From CAG-698 sp964385755 (lineage in GTDB: Bacteria > Bacillota_I > Bacilli_A > ML615J-28 > CAG-698): 6,666 nt of DNA. The stretch lies in the NCBI GenBank assembly GCA_964385755.1, contig CAYLPZ010000038.1, positions 1-6,666 on the forward strand, written 5' to 3'. Under the pieces are notes generated by a model. That model searched no databases. It saw only the letters and a list, made by a program, of their open reading frames with translations, and was not told where the DNA came from. This document shows, piece by piece, positions 1-6,643 of this stretch. A program made the translations under genes and the position numbers. How positions within the stretch are numbered: the first letter of the stretch is position 1; each line of letters opens with the position of its first letter.

Positions 1-191
1 TAATCATATTTGTTAGTACATATTTTTCAAAAAAATAAGGTGGCAAAGTCGGGTGTTTATTGATAGTCAATTATCATAATTAATAAAAAAAATATATATA
101 AAATATACTCATTTTATTTTACAAATTATTATTTTATTTATCATATATAAAGAAGAATTGCTAAAATGTTATAGAAATTAAAATAATTGTG

Positions 192-200
192 TGATAAAAT
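192..200 (+). promoter_or_regulatory. candidate extended -10 promoter for the ABC operon
   Basis: The bases TGATAAAAT fit an extended -10 element (TG, one base, then TAAAAT, one mismatch to TATAAT). No good -35 lies at the usual distance, which extended -10 promoters can tolerate. Transcription would begin near 207 and give a leader of about 28 bases before the ATG at 235. In such AT-rich DNA similar strings arise by chance. A rival is TTGCTA (158-163) with TAAAAT (179-184), but its 15-base spacer is short. Confidence 0.3.
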
Positions 201-224
201 ATATAAAAATTGTTTATTTTTTTT

Positions 225-230
225 AGGTGA
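225..230 (+). promoter_or_regulatory. ribosome binding site deciding the start of the first ABC gene
   Basis: AGGTGA followed by TAAT and ATG at 235 aligns with the GGTGAT part of a full Shine-Dalgarno sequence. It favors ATG 235 over the in-frame TTG at 187. The TTG has no such site and would add 16 residues unlike the family's N-terminus. Confidence 0.75.
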
Positions 231-234
231 TAAT

Positions 235-2034
235 ATGATATTTGGCAAGTATGTAAATCGCTATTATTTAAAATATGGTTTATTCTTACTTTTAGGTGCA
301 ATTGCCTTAGTAGCAGTTGATTATTTTCAACTTGAAATACCTGATATAATTGGCGATGTAATTGATAATTTAGAATATAAAACGTTAACTATTAGTGCTC
401 TTAAAGAGTATGTTTTAAAACTTGTGATGATTGCGGGGATAATGTTTACTGGAAGATTTTTGTGGCGTGTTACATTGTTTTCTACTGGCATTAAAATTGA
501 ATGTGATATTAGAAATAAACTATATCGCACAATGCTTTCTTTCTCACAAACATTTTTTAGTAATCATAAGACAGGTGAACTTATGGCAAATTATACAAAT
601 GACCTTTCGATGATTCGCCAAACTTTTGGTATGGGAACTGTTATGCTAGTTGATGCATTATGTTTAGGTGTTTTAGCACTTTATCGAATGTTTAGTTTAA
701 ATGCTTTACTTTCAATTATTTGCTTAACTTCTTTGATAATTATTACAGTTTTATCAAGTATAGTTGGTAAGAAAATAACTAAAGCAACAGAAGATAATTT
801 TAATGCTTATGGAGCACTATCAGATTACGTGCAAGAGGATTATTCTGGTATTAATGTCGTAAAAGCATTTGTCAAAGAGGATTTAAAAGTTAAATTATTT
901 AAATCATATAATAATGAAAATATGAATACAACTTTGGTAATGACTAAATTATCACTTACATTAAATATTTGTATTTCTACTATTTTATCAATGGTTAAAT
1001 TACTTATTTTAATGTATGGTGGTTACTTGGTTTTCTTACGCTCAACAGGAAACTACGATGGATTTTTTACAATTGGTACATTAACAAAGTTTACAGCTTA
1101 TTTTGGTTCTTTGATTTGGCCAATTGAAGCAATTGGTAGACTTATCGATATGCATAGTAAAGGTAAAGCTAGTTTAAATCGTGTTACAGTACTTTTAGAT
1201 GAAATCAAAGAAATCAATGATGATTTAGTTACTGAAAACACTAAAGATATAGATGTTTTAGAAGGAAAAATCGAGTATAGAGGATTATCTTTTAGATACC
1301 CTGAAACAAATGAAAACAGTCAAAGAGATGATATTTTAAAAGATATCAATTTGACAATTAACAAAGGAGAATTTGTTGGCATTATGGGTGAAACAGGTAC
1401 TGGTAAATCTACTTTAGTAGAATTACTTTTACGTATTTATAATGTCAATGAAAAAACACTTTTCATAGATGATGTCGATATTATGACTATTCCTTTGAAA
1501 GCAATTAGAACATCAATTAGTTACGTTCCACAAGATAACTTTTTGTTTGGCGACACAATTAACAACAATATTGCTTTTTCAGAAAAAGGAAATATCGATT
1601 ATGATAAAATAAAGGAAGTTGCGAGGATCGCTAATGTTGATAAAGATATTGAAGAGTTTGCTAATGGTTATGAGACTATGCTTGGTGAAAGAGGTGTAAC
1701 TGTCTCAGGTGGTCAAAAGCAACGCTTGGCAATAGCAAGAGCACTTTATCGTAACTCACCAATTTTAATTTTAGACGATAGCTTAAGTGCAGTTGATACA
1801 GAAACTGAAAAAGGAATTATTGAAAGTCTTCGTAAAATTAGAAAAGGTAAAACTACAATAATTATTGCACACCGTATTACAACTTTACAAAACTTAGATA
1901 AGATTGTGGTTGTTTGTGATGGCAAGATTAATGCTGTGGGAAAACATGATGAATTGTTAGAAACTTGTGAAGCTTATCAAAAAGAAGTGCATTTACAAGA
2001 ACTTGAAAGAATGGCAGGTGAAGATAATGAGTAA
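235..2034 (+). CDS. ABC exporter half-transporter, degenerate-site subunit (BmrC/LmrC/YheI-like)
   Basis: This 599-residue protein has a six-helix exporter membrane domain (hydrophobic segments near 15-33, 59-80, 133-178 holding two helices, 239-269 and 278-302) followed by an ATPase domain. The ATPase shows Walker A GETGTGKST at 385-393, Q-loop Gln433, signature VSGGQ at 490-494, Walker B ending in Asp514, D-loop SAVD at 518-521 and switch His546. Asp515 occupies the catalytic glutamate position (ILDD rather than ILDE). That substitution marks the degenerate ATP site in heterodimeric exporters such as BmrCD, LmrCD and TM287/288, where this subunit is also encoded first. The protein should sit in the cytoplasmic membrane and pump a hydrophobic compound, drug or lipid outward together with the next gene's product. 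The substrate cannot be read from sequence. ATG 235 is chosen for its AGGTGA site. The reading frame is intact, and its end overlaps the next gene by 8 bases. Confidence 0.93.
   Translation: MIFGKYVNRYYLKYGLFLLLGAIALVAVDYFQLEIPDIIGDVIDNLEYKTLTISALKEYVLKLVMIAGIMFTGRFLWRVTLFSTGIKIECDIRNKLYRTMLSFSQTFFSNHKTGELMANYTNDLSMIRQTFGMGTVMLVDALCLGVLALYRMFSLNALLSIICLTSLIIITVLSSIVGKKITKATEDNFNAYGALSDYVQEDYSGINVVKAFVKEDLKVKLFKSYNNENMNTTLVMTKLSLTLNICISTILSMVKLLILMYGGYLVFLRSTGNYDGFFTIGTLTKFTAYFGSLIWPIEAIGRLIDMHSKGKASLNRVTVLLDEIKEINDDLVTENTKDIDVLEGKIEYRGLSFRYPETNENSQRDDILKDINLTINKGEFVGIMGETGTGKSTLVELLLRIYNVNEKTLFIDDVDIMTIPLKAIRTSISYVPQDNFLFGDTINNNIAFSEKGNIDYDKIKEVARIANVDKDIEEFANGYETMLGERGVTVSGGQKQRLAIARALYRNSPILILDDSLSAVDTETEKGIIESLRKIRKGKTTIIIAHRITTLQNLDKIVVVCDGKINAVGKHDELLETCEAYQKEVHLQELERMAGEDNE
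2016..2021 (+). promoter_or_regulatory. ribosome binding site of the second ABC gene, inside the first
   Basis: AGGTGA lies within the last codons of the first ABC gene and five bases before ATG 2027. It supports that start over the upstream in-frame ATG at 1967, and it suggests that translation of the two subunits is coupled. Confidence 0.75.
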
Positions 2035-3826
2035 CCTTCGCCCTCAAAGAGATCAAAATGATCGTATTTTACCAACTAAAGTACTTGCAAAATATATGTA
2101 TATTTACATGAAAAAATACATGTTACAATATCTTTTTGCGATTTTCTTAATGGTAATAAATGTAGCTTGCGTATTATTATCACCATATCTTTCTGGTTTA
2201 GTACTTGCAAAGCTTGGTGAAGAAACAATTGTCTATCAAGAAATATTATTAATTGGTTTATTTGACTTAGTAAGTATAATTGTTATGTTGATTACTCAGT
2301 ATGCCTTAACAATGACACTTCATCGCACTAGTCATCAAATTATTTTAACTCTTCGTGAAGATGTATTTGCGCACATTCAGAAATTATCACACGCACAGTT
2401 AAATTCTATTCCAGTTGGAACACTTGTTACTCGTGCAACTAGTGATGTAAATGTATTGTTTAATATGTACACTAATGTTTTAGTAAACATTTTAAAAAGT
2501 ATTGTAACAGTTATAGCTGTGTTTGTGACAATGTTTATGCTTAATGCATATTTATCGTTAATTCTATTAATAATTGTTCCAGTGTTAATTATAGTATCTT
2601 ACATTTTCCGTAAATACTTAAGAAAAGTGCATAGAAATGTTAGAAGTGATGTTGCATCAATGAATGCTTTCCTTTCTGAGAATATTTCGGGAATGAAAGT
2701 AACACAAATCTTTAACGCTGAAGAGAAGAAGTATGATGAATTTATTAATACAAATAAACATTTACAAAAAAGTTTAGTTAAACAAGTATTCTTATTTGGT
2801 ATTTTTAGACCATTTGTTTATGTGATGTACATTTCAGCTGTTATGCTTGTTATATGGTTTGGTGGTAAACAAGCAATTGAAAGTTTTGATTTAGCTGAAC
2901 CACTAATGACTTATGACTTATTATATACATTCTATTTGTATGTATCTAATTTCTTTAACCCAATTCAAACTTTAGCTGATCAAATGAATGAACTACAATC
3001 TGCATTTGCGGCAGCTGAGAAGATATTCTATATTTTATCAATTGATCCTGATATCGTAGATAGTGAAGACGCTGTTGATATAGATATTACTGGAGATATT
3101 GAATTTAAGAATGTGTGGTTTAGTTATTTACCTAACGAATGGGTTTTAAAAGATGTATCATTCCATATTCATAAAGATGATACAGTTGCCTTTGTTGGCG
3201 CAACAGGAAGCGGTAAAACCACTGTTCTATCACTCATCTGTCGTAATTATGATATTCAAAAAGGTCAAATATTAATAGATGGAGTTGACATAAAGAAAAT
3301 TAAACTTTCATGTCTAAGAAGACAAATTGCGCAAATGTTGCAAGATGTATTTTTGTTTAGTGGAACGATATTATCTAATATAACTTTTGATGATGATGAT
3401 GTTACATTAGAAGAAGCAAAATATGCTTCTGATTATGTAAATGCATCTAAGTTTATTGATAAGCTTCCAAACAAGATGAATGAGATAGTTCGTGAACGTG
3501 GAAATAACTTTTCACTTGGGCAAAGACAATTAATCAGTTTTGCAAGAACAATAGCTCACAAGCCGAATGTTTTAATTCTTGATGAAGCCACTGCAAACAT
3601 TGATACAGAAACAGAAGTATTAATTCAAGATTCACTTGAAAAAATAATGAGAGATGGTACAGTTATTGTTGTTGCTCATAGACTATCAACTATTCAACAC
3701 TCAGATCGAATTTATGTATTTTCTAATGGAAGAATCATTGAAGAAGGAACTCATCAAGAGTTATTAAATAAAAAAGGTCGTTATTATAAACTATATTTAT
3801 TACAATTTGAAAGGAATAAAGGTTAA
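2027..3826 (+). CDS. ABC exporter half-transporter, catalytic-site subunit (BmrD/LmrD/YheH-like)
   Basis: This is the second 599-residue half-transporter and the probable obligate partner of the preceding gene's product. A polar and amphipathic N-terminal stretch of about 32 residues comes first. Hydrophobic segments then lie near 33-58, 72-95, 147-197 (two helices), 253-284 and 295-321. The ATPase carries Walker A GATGSGKTT at 391-399, Q-loop Gln439, a deviant signature FSLGQ at 495-499, Walker B Asp519 with the normal catalytic Glu520, and switch His551. The first glycine of the usual SGGQ is replaced by leucine. Pairing this protein's intact Walker A/B with the partner's VSGGQ gives one complete ATP site. 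Pairing FSLGQ with the partner's Asp515 gives one degenerate site. This is the expected arrangement of an asymmetric heterodimer. Start ATG 2027 has its own ribosome site and overlaps the end of the first gene by 8 bases. The exported substrate is unknown; multidrug efflux is the usual guess for the family. Confidence 0.93.
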   Translation: MSNLRPQRDQNDRILPTKVLAKYMYIYMKKYMLQYLFAIFLMVINVACVLLSPYLSGLVLAKLGEETIVYQEILLIGLFDLVSIIVMLITQYALTMTLHRTSHQIILTLREDVFAHIQKLSHAQLNSIPVGTLVTRATSDVNVLFNMYTNVLVNILKSIVTVIAVFVTMFMLNAYLSLILLIIVPVLIIVSYIFRKYLRKVHRNVRSDVASMNAFLSENISGMKVTQIFNAEEKKYDEFINTNKHLQKSLVKQVFLFGIFRPFVYVMYISAVMLVIWFGGKQAIESFDLAEPLMTYDLLYTFYLYVSNFFNPIQTLADQMNELQSAFAAAEKIFYILSIDPDIVDSEDAVDIDITGDIEFKNVWFSYLPNEWVLKDVSFHIHKDDTVAFVGATGSGKTTVLSLICRNYDIQKGQILIDGVDIKKIKLSCLRRQIAQMLQDVFLFSGTILSNITFDDDDVTLEEAKYASDYVNASKFIDKLPNKMNEIVRERGNNFSLGQRQLISFARTIAHKPNVLILDEATANIDTETEVLIQDSLEKIMRDGTVIVVAHRLSTIQHSDRIYVFSNGRIIEEGTHQELLNKKGRYYKLYLLQFERNKG

Positions 3827-3844
3827 TAATTGAGGAAAATTAAT

Positions 3845-4063
3845 ATGAAAAAAAGTAGTAGACGTAAAAAAATAGCAAAAAGAATAATATTTTTAATCTT
3901 ACTTTTTACACTTTCTTTTCCATTAATTCCCTTATTTTGTATTGCTACAGTTTTAGCTTTAATTTATATTCCTTTTGAAAAATTAATATTTAATAAGAAA
4001 TATCAAGATACTTATTATCCTTTATGCACATTATTTAAAAGTAGCAAATATATCAAACATTAA
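3845..4063 (+). CDS. small basic membrane protein, unknown function
   Basis: This 72-residue protein is not recognised. It opens with a strongly basic stretch (MKKSSRRKKIAKR), continues with a long hydrophobic segment of about 30 residues (roughly 14-43) broken by prolines in FPLIPL, and ends in a polar, lysine- and tyrosine-rich tail. Two cysteines are present, one in the hydrophobic part and one in the tail. The segment could be one long helix or a tight hairpin, and by the positive-inside rule the N-terminus should be cytoplasmic. ATG 3845 is preferred over TTG 3830 because GAGGA at 3832-3836 sits 8 bases before it. The gene begins 18 bases after the second ABC gene and so is probably co-transcribed with the exporter. 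It could be an accessory subunit, a regulator, or an unrelated small protein. The clear ribosome site, spacing and composition support it being real, but no homology can be claimed. Confidence 0.65.
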   Translation: MKKSSRRKKIAKRIIFLILLFTLSFPLIPLFCIATVLALIYIPFEKLIFNKKYQDTYYPLCTLFKSSKYIKH

Positions 4064-4106
4064 TTAATAATTATACATTATTAAATTAATAATTATTCAT
4101 TATTAA
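4063..4106. repeat. tandem 22-base direct repeat, each unit a palindrome; possible operator
   Basis: Two adjacent 22-base units (4063-4084 and 4085-4106) are identical except at one base (A4075, T4097). Each is an inverted repeat: TTAATAAT at 4064-4071 pairs with ATTATTAA at 4077-4084, and TTAATAAT at 4086-4093 pairs with ATTATTAA at 4099-4106, with 5-base centres. The octamer therefore occurs four times in alternating orientation, spaced by about two helical turns per unit. The repeat lies directly before the ribosome site of the phosphate transporter gene. Stems made only of A and T with no following T-run do not suit a terminator. A dimeric regulator binding site is plausible, but no known operator was recognised, and slippage in AT-rich DNA could also produce the duplication. 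Confidence 0.6.
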
Positions 4107-4109
4107 TAG

Positions 4110-4115
4110 AAAGGA
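4110..4115 (+). promoter_or_regulatory. ribosome binding site of the phosphate transporter, unusually distant
   Basis: AAAGGA is the only good Shine-Dalgarno match before ATG 4131, and the spacer is 15 bases, longer than the usual 5-10. No ATG, GTG or TTG lies between it and 4131 in frame. The start at 4131 fits the family's usual N-terminus, so the long spacer probably means moderate translation efficiency rather than a wrong start. Confidence 0.5.
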
Positions 4116-4130
4116 ATTATAAACTCTTAT

Positions 4131-5741
4131 ATGTATACATTTTCCTTATTACTTGCCGGGTTAGGAGTATTTCTTTTTGGCTGTAAAATGTTATCTGATA
4201 ATATGGAAAAGATAGCAAACAAAGGTCTTAAGAATATGTTCTTCAAAACTCAAGATAAAAAAATTGTTGGTGTTGCTATTGGTACAGTATCAACTGCTAT
4301 TGTCCAAAGTTCATCAATTACAACAGTTATGGTTGTTGGTCTTGTTAACTCTGGTATTATGTCATTATTTCAAGCAACTACCATTATTCTAGGTGCTAAC
4401 ATTGGTACGACAATCACAGGACAAATTGCGGCACTACAAACATTTGATTTTGCGAAAATTGCTATGGGCTTTACAGGTATAGGTTTTCTAATGACTATAC
4501 TATTTAGTAAAGATAAAGTTAAAACAATTGGATATATTCTTGCTGGTTTAGGTTTAATCTTTGTAGGTTTAAGTCTAATGAGTCAATCTATGAGTGCTTT
4601 AAAAACTAGTCCTGAGATAATAAACTTTTTAGCTGAAGTCAATAATCCATTTATTTTATTCTTAATTGGTTTAGTTTTAACAGCTATATTGCAAAGTTCT
4701 TCAGCGATGACTTCAATTATTATATCGATGGCAGCAGCTGGTGTTATGATTGGTAAAACATCAACAGATGTATTGTATGTTTTAATGGGAACAAATGTAG
4801 GTACAACATCAACTGCAATCCTTTCTTCAATTGGTGCTGATGTTAATGCGAGAAGAGCAGGTATTATCCATTTAATGATTAAATTATTTGGTGTGTCTTT
4901 ATTCTCTATTGTTTTAATATTCTGGCCAACTTTTATGGCTGATACATTTGAAAAATTATTCCCTGGTAATACCGCAACACAAATTGCGATGTTCCACACA
5001 GTATTTAATGTTTGCTTAGCAATAGTATGTACACCACTTACTAAATATATTGTTAAACTTTCACAATTAATAATTAAAGATAAAAAAGGCAATGAACATG
5101 TATCATGTCTTGATAAACGTTTATTAAACACTCCAGCAATCGCTATCGAAGCAACAACTAAAGAAGTTATTTATATGCTTGATAGAAGCATCGAAGCAAT
5201 CAATGTATCTTTAGATGGTTTTATTGCCTTAGATAGTAGCGTAATTGAAAAAGTACGAAAGATTAATAAACAGCTAGAAGAACTCGATAAACAAATCACA
5301 AACTATTGTATTGAGTTATCTAGTACTAATACTGATTATTTAATTGAAAAACGTATCTCATCAATTCATGATAATCTATCAGATATTACACGTATTGGTG
5401 AACTTGCGGATAACGTTACTAAATACATAGATAAATCAATTCGTGATGAGTTAGTATTCTCAGATATTGTTAAATCACAACTTGTAGAAATGAAAAAACT
5501 GCTTAATAGTCAATATAAAGCAGTGGTTGAAGTATTAAAAAATAGTTCTAATGATTTATCAATAGTTGATAATTACGAAGATAAAGTAGATGAGATGCGA
5601 AAGACTTTAGTTAGAGGCCATGTTGAAAGACTTAAAAATGGTATTTGCAATCCAGAAAGTAGTACAGTATTTTTAAATCTATCTAACAACTTAGAACGTG
5701 TTGGTGACCACTTGTGTTTTGTTGCTCATGGCTGTGAATAA
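4131..5741 (+). CDS. Na/Pi cotransporter family protein with PhoU-like C-terminal domain
   Basis: This 536-residue protein belongs to the bacterial sodium-dependent phosphate transporter family (NptA-like). Roughly the first 310 residues are hydrophobic and contain the two inverted Na_Pi_cotrans repeats. The hallmark QSSS occurs at 59-62 and again at 188-191. Each is followed by a glycine-rich partner motif: GANIGTT at 88-94 and GTNVGTT at 220-226. A short linker (LDKRLLNTP, from residue 327) leads into a soluble helical region at about 340-530. It resembles PhoU, including the late LERVGDH motif, and is expected to face the cytoplasm. The likely role is import of inorganic phosphate driven by sodium, with the PhoU-like part perhaps sensing or gating; neither direction nor substrate is proven by sequence. 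Length and motifs look complete. The gene follows a 67-base gap with a palindromic repeat and is probably co-transcribed with map, 25 bases downstream. Confidence 0.93.
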   Translation: MYTFSLLLAGLGVFLFGCKMLSDNMEKIANKGLKNMFFKTQDKKIVGVAIGTVSTAIVQSSSITTVMVVGLVNSGIMSLFQATTIILGANIGTTITGQIAALQTFDFAKIAMGFTGIGFLMTILFSKDKVKTIGYILAGLGLIFVGLSLMSQSMSALKTSPEIINFLAEVNNPFILFLIGLVLTAILQSSSAMTSIIISMAAAGVMIGKTSTDVLYVLMGTNVGTTSTAILSSIGADVNARRAGIIHLMIKLFGVSLFSIVLIFWPTFMADTFEKLFPGNTATQIAMFHTVFNVCLAIVCTPLTKYIVKLSQLIIKDKKGNEHVSCLDKRLLNTPAIAIEATTKEVIYMLDRSIEAINVSLDGFIALDSSVIEKVRKINKQLEELDKQITNYCIELSSTNTDYLIEKRISSIHDNLSDITRIGELADNVTKYIDKSIRDELVFSDIVKSQLVEMKKLLNSQYKAVVEVLKNSSNDLSIVDNYEDKVDEMRKTLVRGHVERLKNGICNPESSTVFLNLSNNLERVGDHLCFVAHGCE

Positions 5742-5766
5742 TATTTATAAGAAAGAAGTATTTAAA

Positions 5767-6597
5767 ATGGAAGAAAATAAAGCTTATGAAGCAATTAAAG
5801 AACGCTTAGAGGAATTTAAGAAAAAAGGTATTTTAGTTCCAAATAAAAAAATGATTAAAACACCAGAACAAATTGAAGGTATTAGAGTAGCTGGTGTGAT
5901 TAACTCTGGTATTTTAGATGAGGTGGAAAAACATATTAAAGTTGGTATGTCAACTGAAGATATCAATAAAATAGTTCATGAATATACTATTAGTCATGGT
6001 GCTATTCCAGCACCACTTGGCTATGAAGGATTTCCTAAAAGTGTTTGCGTGTCTGTAAATAGTGAAGTTTGTCATGGAATTCCAACAATAAGAAAACACC
6101 TTAAAAAAGGTGATATACTTAATGTTGATGTTACCACTATATATAATGGTTATTATGCGGACGCATCTAGAATGTATATAGTTGGTGAAGCTAAGCCAAA
6201 CGCAAAAAAACTTGTTAGAGTTACTAAGGAATGCTTAGATAAAGCTGTAGAAGCAATAATACCTTGGAAAACACGTCTTGGTGATTTAGGAGATATTATT
6301 ACTTCACATGCAAAAGCTAATGGCTATACTGTTGTAAGAGAAATTGGTGGTCATGGCGTAGGCCTTGATCTTCATGAAGACCCATATGTTAGTCATGTAG
6401 GAAAAAAAGGAACTGGAATGCTTATAGTACCTGGAATGGTCTTTACGATTGAACCAATGGTCAATGAAGGTAAAGCAGACATTTATCAAGATGCTATTAA
6501 TGGCTGGACTATTTATACAGTAGATGGAAAACTTTCTGCACAATGGGAATATACTATTGCGGTGTTTGAAGACCATGTAGAAATATTAACAAAATAG
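5767..6597 (+). CDS. map: type I methionine aminopeptidase
   Basis: This 276-residue enzyme removes the initiator methionine from new proteins in the cytoplasm when the second residue is small. All five metal ligands of the family are visible: Asp121 (in NVDV), Asp132 (in YADAS), His196 (in GGHGVG), Glu229 (in FTIEPM) and Glu261 (in AQWEYT). Their spacing matches E. coli MetAP Asp97, Asp108, His171, Glu204 and Glu235 within one residue. The substrate-binding histidines are also present, at His103 (VCHGIP) and His203 (LHEDP). A charged, probably helical extension of about 25 residues precedes the usual start (IKTPEQIEG, from residue 30). It contains no cysteine, so it is not the zinc-binding SEC-C type. 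The residue after Glu261 is Tyr where E. coli has His. ATG 5767 has only a weak GAAAGAAG site (5751-5758). An in-frame ATG at 5728, inside the transporter gene, has none and is disfavored. The stop is TAG. Confidence 0.95.
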   Translation: MEENKAYEAIKERLEEFKKKGILVPNKKMIKTPEQIEGIRVAGVINSGILDEVEKHIKVGMSTEDINKIVHEYTISHGAIPAPLGYEGFPKSVCVSVNSEVCHGIPTIRKHLKKGDILNVDVTTIYNGYYADASRMYIVGEAKPNAKKLVRVTKECLDKAVEAIIPWKTRLGDLGDIITSHAKANGYTVVREIGGHGVGLDLHEDPYVSHVGKKGTGMLIVPGMVFTIEPMVNEGKADIYQDAINGWTIYTVDGKLSAQWEYTIAVFEDHVEILTK

Positions 6598-6607
6598 CTA
6601 GATCGTA

Positions 6608-6643
6608 ATTGGGTTCTTACGCTTAAACGGGTATAAATCCAAT
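6608..6643 (+). terminator. stem-loop after map, possible weak terminator
   Basis: ATTGGGTT (6608-6615) can pair with AATCCAAT (6636-6643) to form an 8-base stem including one G-T wobble, closing a 20-base loop that may pair further (TAC 6618-6620 with GTA 6631-6633). It begins 10 bases after the map stop. The following AATTTAATT is T-containing but is not a true T-run, so it may be a weak terminator or part of a structured element that continues past the window. Nothing else is recognisable up to 6666. Confidence 0.3.

Larger units (their letters stand above)
1..234. other. AT-rich upstream non-coding region
   Basis: No convincing gene is visible here. One frame is open from position 3 to a TAA at 36-38 and could be the last eleven codons of an upstream gene, but nothing supports that. 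Most of the stretch is runs of A and T, for example the A-rich run around 83-105. The exception is a patch at 39-55 with 11 G or C among 17 bases, described under findings. A small inverted repeat, ATTGA (59-63) and TCAAT (67-71), follows it; it is too weak to name as a terminator. The right-hand end probably holds the promoter and ribosome binding site of the first ABC gene. Confidence 0.6.

Noticed and set aside
39..55. G-quadruplex at the GC-rich patch
   Set aside because: Only three usable GG runs are present, so even a two-layer quadruplex is not supported.
187..234. TTG start at 187 adding 16 residues to the first ABC protein
   Set aside because: The added residues do not resemble the family's N-terminus, and AGGTGA at 225-230 would fall inside the coding region while fitting ATG 235 well.
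4583..5131. 182-codon open frame on the minus strand within the phosphate transporter gene
   Set aside because: It is antisense to a clear, intact transporter with conserved motifs on the + strand, has no recognisable motif, and is best explained as a shadow of that gene's codon use.
5698..5766. Longer map start overlapping the end of the transporter gene
   Set aside because: The upstream in-frame start codons, including ATG 5728, have no ribosome site, and the added residues are not part of the enzyme family.
6304..6576. 90-codon minus-strand frame opposite the end of map
   Set aside because: It overlaps the catalytic part of methionine aminopeptidase, where all metal ligands are conserved on the + strand; it has no independent support.
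235..6597. Alternative genetic code with UGA as tryptophan
   Set aside because: All tryptophans read in the five proteins are TGG and no frame contains an internal TGA, so the standard code fits.
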